Of a stretch of DNA of 64,000 nucleotides, positions 44,281 to 53,016 are shown one piece after another. The first letter of the stretch is position 1, and every line of letters begins with the position of its first letter. The stretch covers positions 1,514,001-1,578,000 of the forward strand of contig NC_010556.1 of NCBI RefSeq assembly GCF_000019905.1, given 5' to 3'. Below the pieces are notes generated by a model, which did no database searches, was not told the origin of the DNA, and saw only the letters and a list, made by a program, of their open reading frames with translations. The translations under genes were made by a program, and so were the position numbers. The DNA comes from Exiguobacterium artemiae 255-15. GTDB taxonomy: Bacteria > Bacillota > Bacilli > Exiguobacteriales > Exiguobacteriaceae.

Positions 44281-44577
44281 GGTTATTTTAGGTTAGATGG
44301 TGTTTCGTCGCTCCTTCCTGTTCGTTTCTAGCTTTCTGACGCCTGTTTTGACCGCTTTTTCAGACTTTTCTTCGAATTATCGCCAAATCACCCGTTTACA
44401 AATTGAAACGACTGCCGATAACCGCTACAATAAAAGAAAATGGTCAGGCAAGATTACCACGAAGGTTGTGGAGCGGGCAGTTCGGAGCTTTAGCTTATAG
44501 GATTCGTTTCATCAAGCAGCTACGGACATGTTCCTCGGCTGCTTTTGTGCCATCTGCCAACTGGAGAGGTGATGACG
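44281..44577 (+). other. Leader region of the NUDIX gene with a terminator-like hairpin
   Basis: Promoter TTGAAA (44403-44408), 17 nt, TACAAT (44426-44431). From the predicted start near 44438 about 75 nt of unidentified, possibly structured RNA lead to a hairpin AAGCAGC (44514-44520) / GCTGCTT (44538-44544) followed by TTTG. The NUDIX start lies 30 nt further on. It may be a short RNA gene or an attenuator. Confidence 0.5.
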
Positions 44578-45048
44578 ATGAAATTCAGAAGACGCGAAAA
44601 AGTAGCAATCTATATCACACGGGAGCAACCAGAGGGATGGGAACTACTTGTTTTTCATCCGCAATCCGCTCCAGACAGTGATTGGCAAATTCCTGCCGGC
44701 ACCATCGAGGATGCTGAAATCGCCAAGGAAGCGGCAGTTCGGGAAACACTCGAGGAAAGCGGTTTATCGCTTGCGACCGTTCAGTACGTAGGTGAAGAGG
44801 AAATGCGTTATCCGGAACGAATGCGGGTGCATTACACGTATTTCTATCATGCTCATATCGAATGTCAGGAAAACCGATGGACGCATTGTGTCGCTGGTGA
44901 CGGTCAAGATTGCGGTGATTTTTTCCATTTTGCCTGGTTACCGCTTGAACGAATCACGCAACTCGAACGCCGGCATCATATTTTCTTGGATCGTTTGATG
45001 AGCCGCTTGGAACGAACACATCATTACGATTGTCGGAAACACGGTTAA
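44578..45048 (+). CDS. NUDIX hydrolase
   Basis: 156 aa with a perfect Nudix box (GTIEDAEIAKEAAVRETLEESGL region: Gx5Ex7REUxEExGU). It hydrolyses a nucleoside diphosphate linked to another moiety; the substrate is unknown. ATG at 44578 is 8 nt after AGAGG; an ATG two codons earlier is less well placed. Its terminator begins within the last codons. Confidence 0.92.
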   Translation: MKFRRREKVAIYITREQPEGWELLVFHPQSAPDSDWQIPAGTIEDAEIAKEAAVRETLEESGLSLATVQYVGEEEMRYPERMRVHYTYFYHAHIECQENRWTHCVAGDGQDCGDFFHFAWLPLERITQLERRHHIFLDRLMSRLERTHHYDCRKHG

Positions 45049-45062
45049 TCCCGTGTTTTTTT
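45037..45062 (+). terminator. Intrinsic terminator of the NUDIX gene
   Basis: AAACACGG (45037-45044) / CCGTGTTT (45051-45058) with T7; it overlaps the stop codon. Confidence 0.85.
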
Positions 45063-45193
45063 GTTTTGTCTCACTATCTTAAGTTCACCTGACTTATGAG
45101 ACAATAATTATTAACTATTGATAATATATGTTATGTTAACTTAAAGAAAAAAATAAAAATTATTTGGTTGGTCTTTGATTTTCTACGCTTCCC

Positions 45194-45274
45194 TGTTACT
45201 CTAAATACAGTAACATATCTATTGTTACCTCTTAACCGGTAACAATTGCTAAGTAACCGTACATTCGGTAACAA
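45194..45274 (+). promoter_or_regulatory. Three evenly spaced operator-like inverted repeats before satD
   Basis: IR1 TGTTACT-N8-AGTAACA (45194-45215), IR2 TTGTTACC-N8-GGTAACAA (45222-45245) and a degenerate IR3 (45251-45274, right arm exact, left arm 5 of 8). Centres are exactly 29 bp apart. IR3 overlaps the ribosome binding site of the SatD gene, so a bound protein would block transcription and possibly translation. Confidence 0.8.
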
Positions 45275-45287
45275 GGAGGATTTTTTT

Positions 45288-45935
45288 ATGCAAGCTGTTG
45301 CGGTTTCCTTTGATATTCAAAACTCCCGGAGCTATTCGAGTAAAGAACAGTTGTTAACCGATCTGCATCAATTGGCGGATCAGTTGAACGATGCATTTCC
45401 GGCGGCGCTCGTACCGTTTCAAATTAAGTCCGGTGACAGTCTGCTTGGTGTGTTTAACGAGTATGCCGTCAGTTATCCGCTCATGCTGATGCTGCTGAAT
45501 CAGCCGTTAGACGGTTATATCGGGATCGGATTCGGCCAATATGAGACGCTGTCGACGACGCATGCCGACGAAGCCAACGGCAGTGCCGTTATTTTCGCTT
45601 TTGAAGCCCAGGACGCCGCCAAACAGACGGCCAACCGGATTGCTTTTGCCGGGCCGCCCTATTTGCCGACCGCCCTGCTGAACGGTTATATCGAGATGTT
45701 ATACCCGGCGTATTTCGGTAAAACAGACCGCCAAATCGAATTACACCGGCTGATGGATCAGCATCCGGAGGCCACTTACGAAGAAATCGGCTTACAAATG
45801 GGATTTCATGAAAAAGATGCGCGCATGAATGTTGCGAAACTTGTTGCCCGCTCCCAACGTAAACAACGTAAACGCCTGGAAAAGGCATTCGTCGATGCTT
45901 TAAACCAATTGCAGGTCTGGGAGGCGATCGGATGA
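45288..45935 (+). CDS. SatD-family protein with C-terminal helix-turn-helix
   Basis: 215 aa. The N-terminal two thirds match the SatD family (VSFDIQNSR, IKSGDSLLGVF, IGIGFG), whose fold resembles nucleotidyl cyclase-like domains. Residues about 155-190 (TYEEIGLQMGFHEKDARMNVAKLV) look like a helix-turn-helix, so it may bind the operators in its own promoter. AAGGAGG precedes ATG at 45288. It overlaps the DUF3307 gene (ATGA). Confidence 0.78.
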   Translation: MQAVAVSFDIQNSRSYSSKEQLLTDLHQLADQLNDAFPAALVPFQIKSGDSLLGVFNEYAVSYPLMLMLLNQPLDGYIGIGFGQYETLSTTHADEANGSAVIFAFEAQDAAKQTANRIAFAGPPYLPTALLNGYIEMLYPAYFGKTDRQIELHRLMDQHPEATYEEIGLQMGFHEKDARMNVAKLVARSQRKQRKRLEKAFVDALNQLQVWEAIG

Positions 45936-46726
45936 CTTTACTCTTAAGTCTGCTCCTCGTCCATCTGTTGGCGGATTTTCCGTTCCAAAGTCAACGGATG
46001 GCAAAATTGAAACAGCGGCAACTCCGGGTATTACTTGGACATATGACGGTACATAGCATCGGGACAGCTGTTGTCCTCGGCATCTTTTATACGTGGGGTG
46101 ATTTGAGTGGCGCGACTGCCTGGATCATCGGAGGTGTCATCATCGGGACACATGTCTTGCTGGACGGCTCGCCGTTCAAACGTCTTTTACATCCGGCGCT
46201 CGCATTTTGGATTGATCAACTGCTCCATCTTGCGATTCTGACAGGGATTGTCATCTATTTGACACCCGTTGATTGGCCGACAACGTTTCCGCTGCTGGAC
46301 CAGGTCTTATGGGTCAGCGTCTGGGGTTTGATTGCGACGGAATTGATCGGCCGCGGGATTGCCCCGCTTCTTGCACCCTTCGCTCCCCGTCTGATTGAGT
46401 CACATTTTGAACGGAAAGTGACGCGGAAAGAACAACTGGACGGTCTGAAACGGTCCGTTACGCATGAAGTCGAAGATTCCGCCCGGAGTTACACGACGGA
46501 AATCAACGGTGTCGGCCGCTACATCGGACTCGTCGAACGCGCCATCATCGTTTGCCTCGTAGCAGTAAACGCAACAGGAGCCATCGGATTCATCATCGCT
46601 TTAAAAGCGTTGGCCCGATTTAAACAGTTTGATGACCGCCGATTTGCGGAATACTATATCATCGGCAGTTTACTGAGCATTCTTGCTGCCTTACTGTGCG
46701 GAATGGCGATCCGCCTTGCCTTTTAA
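45932..46726 (+). CDS. DUF3307 membrane protein
   Basis: 264 aa with about seven hydrophobic segments. The N-terminal LLVHLLADFPFQSQRMAKLKQ and GTHVLLDGSPFKR are typical of DUF3307. The family regularly pairs with SatD, and here the two genes overlap by 4 nt. Role unknown; the pair could be a sensor and its membrane partner. Confidence 0.85.
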   Translation: MTLLLSLLLVHLLADFPFQSQRMAKLKQRQLRVLLGHMTVHSIGTAVVLGIFYTWGDLSGATAWIIGGVIIGTHVLLDGSPFKRLLHPALAFWIDQLLHLAILTGIVIYLTPVDWPTTFPLLDQVLWVSVWGLIATELIGRGIAPLLAPFAPRLIESHFERKVTRKEQLDGLKRSVTHEVEDSARSYTTEINGVGRYIGLVERAIIVCLVAVNATGAIGFIIALKALARFKQFDDRRFAEYYIIGSLLSILAALLCGMAIRLAF

Positions 46727-46801
46727 CGACAGCAAGACGATAGATTGAGATACAGAAAGAGAGGTGGACGGTCTCTTAAGGTAAGGAACCGTCGTAAAAT
46801 C

Positions 46802-47353
46802 ATGAAACAGATTGGATTAGTCAGACACCACCGGGTGACGGAAGGTTACCCGACCAAAGGCTGGATCAGTGCAGCCGACATCGAAGCCTGGATTGAGCGT
46901 TATGATGTCTCGACCATCGATGTCCAACCGGTTGAACTCGGAAATATCGACTGGACGATCTGTTACGCCAGCAGTATGCCGCGAGCCGTTCAAACGGCGG
47001 AAAGCGTCTATGGGAAAGACATCATCGTGACGGATCTGTTACGGGAAGTCCCATTCCCGACGATCCGTTCACGGATTCGTCTCCCCTTCCTTGCCTGGGC
47101 ACTGATTGGACGGCTTGTCGCGCCATTCAGTAAACGAATTCAGGCGGAAATCAAAGATGCCAACGAGCGGATTGCGGTACTCCTGAATCAATTGACGTTT
47201 GAACAACAAGAACATGAACGGGTTTTGCTCGTCGGACACGGCGGGATGATGATTCTGATGCGGACCGCCTTGAAAAAACGCGGATATGTCGGTCCCCGCT
47301 TCGGTCATCCACGCAACGGTATGTTGTATTTGTTTGAGAAACGGGAGGGCTAG
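46802..47353 (+). CDS. Histidine phosphatase family protein
   Basis: 183 aa. The phosphatase signature begins GLVRHHRV, where the usual RHG is RHH; both the nucleophile His and the Arg are kept, and the second catalytic His is in LVGHGG. Acceptor histidines phosphorylated in this family remove phosphate from small molecules or proteins. The ribosome binding site is weak, and a GACGGT-N15-ACCGTC hairpin lies right before ATG at 46802 and may hide it. Confidence 0.75.
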   Translation: MKQIGLVRHHRVTEGYPTKGWISAADIEAWIERYDVSTIDVQPVELGNIDWTICYASSMPRAVQTAESVYGKDIIVTDLLREVPFPTIRSRIRLPFLAWALIGRLVAPFSKRIQAEIKDANERIAVLLNQLTFEQQEHERVLLVGHGGMMILMRTALKKRGYVGPRFGHPRNGMLYLFEKREG

Positions 47354-47355
47354 GT

Positions 47356-48228
47356 ATGAAATGGGGTTCCGTTCTGCTACTTGCGCTCTGTCTGATTGTC
47401 ATCTTTTATATGACACGCGACGACGAGCCGTTACCTGGTGATCGTCCGGGATCGTCTACTGTCATTCACGTCTACGGCTTTGATGTCGGTCAGGGCGACA
47501 GTACCTTGATTCAGACGAAAAACGAAACGATTTTGATCGACGGCGGGAATAACGGCAAAGGAGACGATGTCGTCCGCTACCTGAAGAACCTGGGTATCAC
47601 CCGTCTGACAGCGGTCATCGCAACACATCCGGATGCAGACCATATCGGCGGGCTCGATACGATTCTCGATGCCCTGCCTGTCGATCAAGTTTACGCACCA
47701 CGCGTCAATCACACGACAGAAACCTACCGGGACTTCCTGCTCGCCGTCAAACGGCAAGGGATCACCATTAAAACAGCTAAAGCCGGTGTTTCGATTCCAA
47801 GTGACGAAGTGAAACTGAACTTACTCGCCCCGCTCCGCGACGGCACCCGTGATTTAAACAGCTGGAGTACGGTCCTGCAACTCGTTCATGGCGATACTAC
47901 CTTTCTCTTCATGGGAGACGCTCCGATTCGGACGGAACAGGACTTACTCGAATCCGGAGTGGATTTAAAAGCTGATGTGTTAAAAGTCGGGCATCACGGT
48001 GCGGATACCTCGTCCTCGATTCCTTTTTTACAGGCAGTCCACCCTTCCCGCGCCTTGATTTCAGCGGGCGAAGGTAATGCATACGGTCATCCGCGGCCGA
48101 CCGTCATGAATGCGCTCGCGGCGGAAAGCATCCATGTCGACCGGACGGACCGGATGGGCACCGTTCAATACACGTCGGACGGGCAGACGATTCAGGTCAA
48201 AAGCCGGACCGACTTACGTCCCGAGTAA
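47356..48228 (+). CDS. ComEC-like metallo-beta-lactamase-fold hydrolase, membrane anchored
   Basis: 290 aa. One N-terminal transmembrane helix (about 4-20) then an MBL domain: FDVGQGDSTLIQT, LIDGG, THPDADHIGG (metal site), FMGDAP, GHHGAD and SAGEGNAYGHPRP. It matches the extracellular ComEC C-terminal domain and its stand-alone relatives, possible nucleases or phosphodiesterases acting outside the membrane. Start 2 nt after the histidine phosphatase stop; operon with DUF3006. Confidence 0.9.
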   Translation: MKWGSVLLLALCLIVIFYMTRDDEPLPGDRPGSSTVIHVYGFDVGQGDSTLIQTKNETILIDGGNNGKGDDVVRYLKNLGITRLTAVIATHPDADHIGGLDTILDALPVDQVYAPRVNHTTETYRDFLLAVKRQGITIKTAKAGVSIPSDEVKLNLLAPLRDGTRDLNSWSTVLQLVHGDTTFLFMGDAPIRTEQDLLESGVDLKADVLKVGHHGADTSSSIPFLQAVHPSRALISAGEGNAYGHPRPTVMNALAAESIHVDRTDRMGTVQYTSDGQTIQVKSRTDLRPE

Positions 48229-48243
48229 AGGAGAGGATACACG

Positions 48244-48459
48244 ATGAAAATGACCGTCACGGAATTTGACGGGGACCAGGCGATTTGTGAGACGGAAAAT
48301 CGTGAAACAGTGCAAGTCCCCCGCTCGCGTCTGCCTCATGCTGCGACGATCGGCGACTGGCTCGAATGGCGCGGTCGTTCGATCCGGATTCTCCGGGAGG
48401 AAACGCAGAACCGTCGGCAGGAAATTGATGATTTGATGAATGAACTGTTTGAAGACTAA
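48244..48459 (+). CDS. DUF3006 protein
   Basis: 71 aa beta-rich small protein (VTEFDGDQAICETENRETVQVPRSRLP) of the DUF3006 family, regularly encoded next to ComEC-like MBL proteins. AGGAG precedes ATG at 48244. Terminator follows. Confidence 0.85.
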   Translation: MKMTVTEFDGDQAICETENRETVQVPRSRLPHAATIGDWLEWRGRSIRILREETQNRRQEIDDLMNELFED

Positions 48460-48467
48460 AACTCCGT

Positions 48468-48498
48468 TCCTTGGCCTGTCAGTGGTCAAGGATTTTTT
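48468..48498 (+). terminator. Intrinsic terminator
   Basis: CCTTGGCC / GGTCAAGG stem followed by A and T7. Confidence 0.8.
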
Positions 48499-48618
48499 TA
48501 TTCACCTTTGTTTTTCCAATAATAAACAGCAAATCTAAAAAATCGACTTAAATCACTAGCAGTTTTTTCTGAATTTTCGTAAACTTTAGGAATACGAAAC
48601 AAAAAGGGGGATTTATCC

Positions 48619-49527
48619 ATGTTCCAACAATTACGAACGAACTTAAAGCAAGCGGTCCTCGGACAAGAACATGTCATAGATCATCTTCTGATCGGACTGT
48701 TGTCGGAAGGTCACGTTCTGCTTGAGGATCGGCCGGGTACCGGAAAAACGACACTCGCCAAATCACTGGCCAATACACTCGATGCCAAATTTTCCCGTAT
48801 CCAATGTACCGCGGATACGTTACCGACCGATCTGCTGGGAATGGAATTGTTTAATCCATTAACCGGTTCATTCGAACAACGGTTTGGTCCGCTGTTCGCA
48901 AATATCGTCCTTGTCGACGAAATCAACCGGACGACGCCGCGGACACAGTCCGCCCTGCTCGAAGCGATGGGGGAAGCTCAGGTGACGATCGGAGATACCT
49001 CTTATACGTTACCGCAACATTTTCTAGTCATCGCGACCCAAAATCCGTTTGACGGTCAGGGGACGTTTCCCCTCCCTCATGCGCAACTCGACCGCTTTTT
49101 GTTCAAACTGTCGTTTGCTCCGCTCGATCGACAGGTCGAAAAAGCCTTGTTACAGGGGGCTCACTTACAACCGAGTCCATTCCAGGTACCGCTTGAGCAG
49201 TTGAATACCTGGAAACAGGAAGTCCAGGCGGTCACGATTGAAGATGCCGTCGAAGATTACCTGCTTGACGTCTGTGATGCCTTACGGGCGCACCGGGACG
49301 TTGAGATCGGTCCAAGTCCTCGCGCTACCTTGGCGCTTCTACAAGCGGCAAGAGCGCGAGCCTGGATGCACGACCGGACATACGTGACACCGGAAGACAT
49401 TAAGCAGTTGGCAAATCCGTTGCTTGCCCACCGGCTCGTCCTGACACTTGAAGCGACATTAAAGATGACGAATGGTCGCTTGGTCCAGCAGATTTTGGAG
49501 TCATTGACTGTTCCGACCGAGGTGTAA
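48619..49527 (+). CDS. MoxR family AAA+ ATPase (YeaC-like)
   Basis: 302 aa with Walker [10 protein letters not shown], Walker B VLVDEINR, sensor I ATQNP and the RFLFKL arginine finger region. MoxR proteins act as chaperone-like ATPases with DUF58/VWA partners, here encoded directly downstream (1-nt gap). AAAGGGGG precedes the ATG. Confidence 0.93.
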   Translation: MFQQLRTNLKQAVLGQEHVIDHLLIGLLSEGHVLLEDRPGTGKTTLAKSLANTLDAKFSRIQCTADTLPTDLLGMELFNPLTGSFEQRFGPLFANIVLVDEINRTTPRTQSALLEAMGEAQVTIGDTSYTLPQHFLVIATQNPFDGQGTFPLPHAQLDRFLFKLSFAPLDRQVEKALLQGAHLQPSPFQVPLEQLNTWKQEVQAVTIEDAVEDYLLDVCDALRAHRDVEIGPSPRATLALLQAARARAWMHDRTYVTPEDIKQLANPLLAHRLVLTLEATLKMTNGRLVQQILESLTVPTEV

Positions 49528-49528
49528 T

Positions 49529-50575
49529 ATGCAATTGATTACACCGAAGTCCTTTCATCCGATGATTTTATTTTGGATTGCCGTTGCGGCCGGTATTTGT
49601 ACACTGTACGGTTCGATCCTGATTGCGACATTGCTCGTCGCTTACACGTTGTACGGGTATCTCTTGCCGAAGTACCTGGAATACCTCGGAGAACGTCTGA
49701 GCGTCCGGCTCGTCGAAACCGTCCGAGCGTTCCGTGACGATCCACTCGCCATTCCATTCGAAATTCATAATCCGACACGGTTTGCTCTTGGGAAGGTGAC
49801 CGTGTCCGGTCTTCTCGGGGAACAGGTCCGGATTGAGGACGCCAGCAGTCAGTTTTGGCGGCAACATGTCTATGTGCCGCGTCAGGCTCATGTGCCGTTT
49901 CAAATCGATGTCACGGCAGCCAAACGGGGAACGATTCGGATCCAGTCGTTTGATATCATGATTTCTGATCCGTTTCATCTGATGACACTGTACTTGACGT
50001 TACCGATTCAACAGCTTGGTCATGTCTTCCCTGATTTCGCACCGGCCTCCGTCGAATGGAATGAACGCCAAATTCCTGGCGAGACGATTGACCGGTCGAG
50101 TCCGTTTACGGACCGCTCGAGCTTTCATTCGGTCGTCCCTTACGCGGGCGATGCGAAGACGATTTACTGGTCTGCTTATGCCAAGACGGGGGAACTGTAT
50201 TCCTATCAGTATGACCGGATGCGTAATCATGACTATGCCGTCATCATTGACGGACTGTCCGCGGACGGTTTGGCTTTACGCGGCGACTTTGAAAAATTGC
50301 TCTCCCGGGCGGCAACGATTATCCGCGAACTGGAAAAACAAGGCGCCTCATACAGCCTCTGGATTTCAATGGTCAACCGGGACGGACAGTGGTATCACGT
50401 ACCTTCCGGGAAAGGAAAAGAACAATTCTTGCGGACGATGGAATGTCTCGCCCGGATTTCAGAATATGATTTACCGCTCGAACGCCGTTACTTCACAAAA
50501 CGGCTTCAACGGACCGTCCCGTCGACGACAGCCGAAATTCATCTCGGGCACCGCCATAAGGGGGTGAGCGCATGA
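49529..50575 (+). CDS. DUF58 domain protein (YeaD-like)
   Basis: 348 aa with two N-terminal transmembrane segments (about 10-45), an exported-looking beta region and a C-terminal DUF58/VWA-like domain (FTDRSSFHSVVPYAGDAKTIYWSAYAKTGELYSYQYD). Member of the MoxR-DUF58 cluster implicated in envelope or stress physiology. Overlaps the next gene by 4 nt. Confidence 0.88.
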   Translation: MQLITPKSFHPMILFWIAVAAGICTLYGSILIATLLVAYTLYGYLLPKYLEYLGERLSVRLVETVRAFRDDPLAIPFEIHNPTRFALGKVTVSGLLGEQVRIEDASSQFWRQHVYVPRQAHVPFQIDVTAAKRGTIRIQSFDIMISDPFHLMTLYLTLPIQQLGHVFPDFAPASVEWNERQIPGETIDRSSPFTDRSSFHSVVPYAGDAKTIYWSAYAKTGELYSYQYDRMRNHDYAVIIDGLSADGLALRGDFEKLLSRAATIIRELEKQGASYSLWISMVNRDGQWYHVPSGKGKEQFLRTMECLARISEYDLPLERRYFTKRLQRTVPSTTAEIHLGHRHKGVSA

Positions 50576-51549
50576 TCATCTGGTGGATTCTCGTCATCAG
50601 CTTGTTGCAAGCCCCGCTCATCATTCTGATTTTCCCGTTGCTCGCCGTTATTCCGGCGCGCCCAATCCGAATCGGCGTTCAACTGGCGGCAGCTGTTGCT
50701 TTTCTTTTGATTTCTCCGCTGATCAGTATCCTGCTGTTACTTGCGATTGCACTCAGCGCATGGCTCGAGACCGTGGATCACCCGTATAAATTTGCCGTCA
50801 GTGCGACGGTTCTGACCGGACTGTGTTTACTGTTACCTGGATTCCACCCTCCGCTCGGTGCGTATCTTCTGCTCGGTCTCGTCTGGGGCATTCCCTTCCT
50901 CAGGCAGCACCTGATTGAATGGCGCCGGATTGTCGCAGGTATCTCGTTGTTTCTGGGTGCCAGTCTGGTCCTCGTCACCTTAATCCGGCTGCTGAAAGAA
51001 GCGCTGTTCGGTTCTGTCGCGAACCTGACCCGTCCGGCACTTGAGGCGTTCGGTTCCCTCTTCACCTGGACATTACCGCTCGCAGAACAGATCGATCAAA
51101 AAACGAAAGCCGACAGTACATCCGGGTTATCAGACATCGCCCCGCAAGAAAGTCTAAAAGCGGCCGGCATGAGTTCCGATACGCTGTTTTATTTGAACAT
51201 GACAGGAATTATCCTGGCGCTTCTCGCCGTCGGTCTCACGTTCTACCTGATTCGTAAACGCCGGGTCGTGGCAACGGAGGCTGAACCGGTCGCCCGGATG
51301 ACCGTGCCGAAGCAGGCAGCGCCTGTCAAAAAACACAGCCAGCATCCGCTTCTGAAAATCGCCTCGCAACTCGAACAGGCTTTCCCGCGACGCCATGACG
51401 AGACGACCGTCGAATGGCTGACACGGATTGAATTTCCGGAAGCTGTTGCCCATGCACGGCTTCTCGACGGCATTGAATTCAGCCGCAGCGAGCCGGCGTA
51501 CGATCTTCAACTGTTCCGGAAATATGTCCGCGAACAAATCGAACGCTGA
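50572..51549 (+). CDS. YebA-like membrane protein lacking the transglutaminase core
   Basis: 325 aa with five or six N-terminal helices, a seventh at about 205-222, and a cytoplasmic DUF4129-like tail. In related MoxR clusters the third gene (yebA type, about 700 aa) carries a transglutaminase-like domain between these parts. Here only a linker of about 40 residues is present, with no Cys-His-Asp triad. Ends before the islet boundary. Confidence 0.6.
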   Translation: MIIWWILVISLLQAPLIILIFPLLAVIPARPIRIGVQLAAAVAFLLISPLISILLLLAIALSAWLETVDHPYKFAVSATVLTGLCLLLPGFHPPLGAYLLLGLVWGIPFLRQHLIEWRRIVAGISLFLGASLVLVTLIRLLKEALFGSVANLTRPALEAFGSLFTWTLPLAEQIDQKTKADSTSGLSDIAPQESLKAAGMSSDTLFYLNMTGIILALLAVGLTFYLIRKRRVVATEAEPVARMTVPKQAAPVKKHSQHPLLKIASQLEQAFPRRHDETTVEWLTRIEFPEAVAHARLLDGIEFSRSEPAYDLQLFRKYVREQIER

Positions 51550-51556
51550 ATCCAAA

Positions 51557-51589
51557 AAGAAGGTGCTCCGATATCGGAACACCTTCTCA
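51557..51589 (+). terminator. Terminator of the MoxR cluster, left boundary of the islet
   Basis: AAGGTGCTCCG (51560-51570) pairs with CGGAACACCTT (51575-51585) with one mismatch. The left copy of a 13-bp direct repeat lies in it. Confidence 0.75.
51560..51572. repeat. 13-bp direct repeat, left copy
   Basis: AAGGTGCTCCGAT; the second copy is at 53768-53780. The pair brackets the AT-rich toxin islet. Confidence 0.8.
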
Positions 51590-51653
51590 GACTGAAGACA
51601 AAGTAGTGGTTCTTCTCGATAAAGAGAAAAACCACTACTTTGTCTTCAGTCTG
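51588..51653. repeat. Long perfect hairpin, probable IS end
   Basis: Two 24-bp arms (51588-51611 and 51630-51653) are exact complements and the loop holds a further TTCTC/GAGAA stem. Its outer end TTTGTCTTCAGTCTGA resembles the end of the palindrome at 53718-53757. Confidence 0.85.
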
Positions 51654-51677
51654 AACAGACCTTCAAGAGGTCTGTTC
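51653..51677. repeat. Second hairpin beside the islet border
   Basis: GAACAGACCT (51653-51662) pairs with AGGTCTGTTC (51668-51677). It abuts the long hairpin. Confidence 0.8.
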
Positions 51678-51816
51678 CAGGTATAAAAAGATTTAAACAA
51701 ATGTAAGCAGTTATGTTCATCTAGCTACTCATGTCGTAAGAGTATGATATGAAATATCCTGACTGATTTTGTTTATAAGACAACGTATTAATAGTCACTT
51801 AATACATTGTCAACTT

Positions 51817-52602
51817 TTAATTAACAATATCATATTCGTTTAAAATATTTTCATATGCAGGGTCATTTAAAATTTCTTCAGAATTTTTATTTGCTTCATT
51901 GATTATTTGTGTTCTTTCTTTAAAACTTAATTGATTCAAGAACTGAGATTCTGTCATTCCGTTTGGAAAACTCATATTGTTTTGATTTATTCCTTCTTGA
52001 ATTGCTTCTGTTTTAAGATTTGTTTTAGATAAAGATTGATATGTAACACTAGAATTAGATGACTTAGTCGGCAAGTTTTTATTATCTGCATAGTTGATTC
52101 CTATTTTTATACTTTTTTGGTCGTTTGGATCATCGAAATAAGACTTATACCAATTTACATTTGAAGTTTTACATTTAATTTGCACTGCACCTGCTGCTAC
52201 TAAAAGTACTTTCGGCTGAAATCCACCAAACCGTCCAACATATCCAAAATGCATATTCCCTAAATCTTCACCTTTCATCACTCTTCCACCGAATACATAT
52301 CTGTCATTTACTCCATACGCATGCTTGTAATCCCAAGGACCTCTACTATTAACCTTTCCAGTGAAATAGTATCCCGTGCCTATAGGATATGTTTTATCGG
52401 ATATTGTATATTGATAAAGTGATGCGGCATTCTTTAACATTTTTGAGGAAAACGATGCCGTCACATCCCCACCAGGATTAATTGCACTGTATGTACCTAC
52501 AGGATCATCATTTACATCAGAGTCTTCGGCCTTTACCAAGTGTTGAGAAGATGATGTAATTAAAAAATACATAGATAAACTAATCATTATTTTTCTTTTC
52601 AA
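51817..52602 (-). CDS. Secreted protein with polymorphic toxin type 44-like domain
   Basis: 261 aa. A signal peptide (about 1-25, ending VKAED) directs secretion. Residues about 85-175 carry the features I associate with bacterial toxin 44: GPWDYK, GEDLGNMHFGYVGRFGGF, AAGAVQIK and DDPNDQKSIKIG. The domain is predicted to be a toxin in polymorphic systems; its target is not established here. Base composition is clearly more AT-rich than the neighbours, suggesting transfer. There is a polar Asn/Ser-rich C-terminus. Confidence 0.65.
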   Translation of the reverse strand: MKRKIMISLSMYFLITSSSQHLVKAEDSDVNDDPVGTYSAINPGGDVTASFSSKMLKNAASLYQYTISDKTYPIGTGYYFTGKVNSRGPWDYKHAYGVNDRYVFGGRVMKGEDLGNMHFGYVGRFGGFQPKVLLVAAGAVQIKCKTSNVNWYKSYFDDPNDQKSIKIGINYADNKNLPTKSSNSSVTYQSLSKTNLKTEAIQEGINQNNMSFPNGMTESQFLNQLSFKERTQIINEANKNSEEILNDPAYENILNEYDIVN

Positions 52603-52716
52603 AATAAAACTCCCCTTCCATCCTCAAATATTATAGGATTAAATTGACTTGAGATAGATTTAAATTAATTTTTTAGGAATATCTTTTTTTGAATATCTCT
52701 TTAGAAAGGAGCGTTT

Positions 52717-53016
52717 ATGAAAAAAATACGCTGGTTATTATATACTATTACATTTTTGTTATTTTTATTTATTTATAATTCTTTTTTTAATTATGATTTT
52801 TTTAAATTTATTTCATCTATTTTTTCAACAGCACCTATACATCTTGGTCTCGCTTTCAGCTTTATTACTTGTTTGTGTTCAATATTATTATTAATAAAAG
52901 TAAGTTCATTCAATGATAAAAAAGCAACTATTGGGATGTTAGTTACCCTTATAATTAACTTAGCATTCTTATTCGTAACAGGAATAGTGGATTTGATCGG
53001 CTCTTTATTCTCTTAA
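52717..53016 (+). CDS. Small AT-rich membrane protein, candidate immunity factor
   Basis: 99 aa with three hydrophobic helices (about 6-24, 42-62 and 72-95). GAAAGGAG precedes the ATG. Unknown family. It is divergent from the toxin-44-like gene inside the same AT-rich islet; an immunity role is only suggested by that position. Confidence 0.55.
   Translation: MKKIRWLLYTITFLLFLFIYNSFFNYDFFKFISSIFSTAPIHLGLAFSFITCLCSILLLIKVSSFNDKKATIGMLVTLIINLAFLFVTGIVDLIGSLFS

Noticed and set aside
49568-49978. 136-codon minus-strand frame inside the DUF58 gene
   Set aside because: Shadow; the plus strand is part of a coherent overlapping operon.
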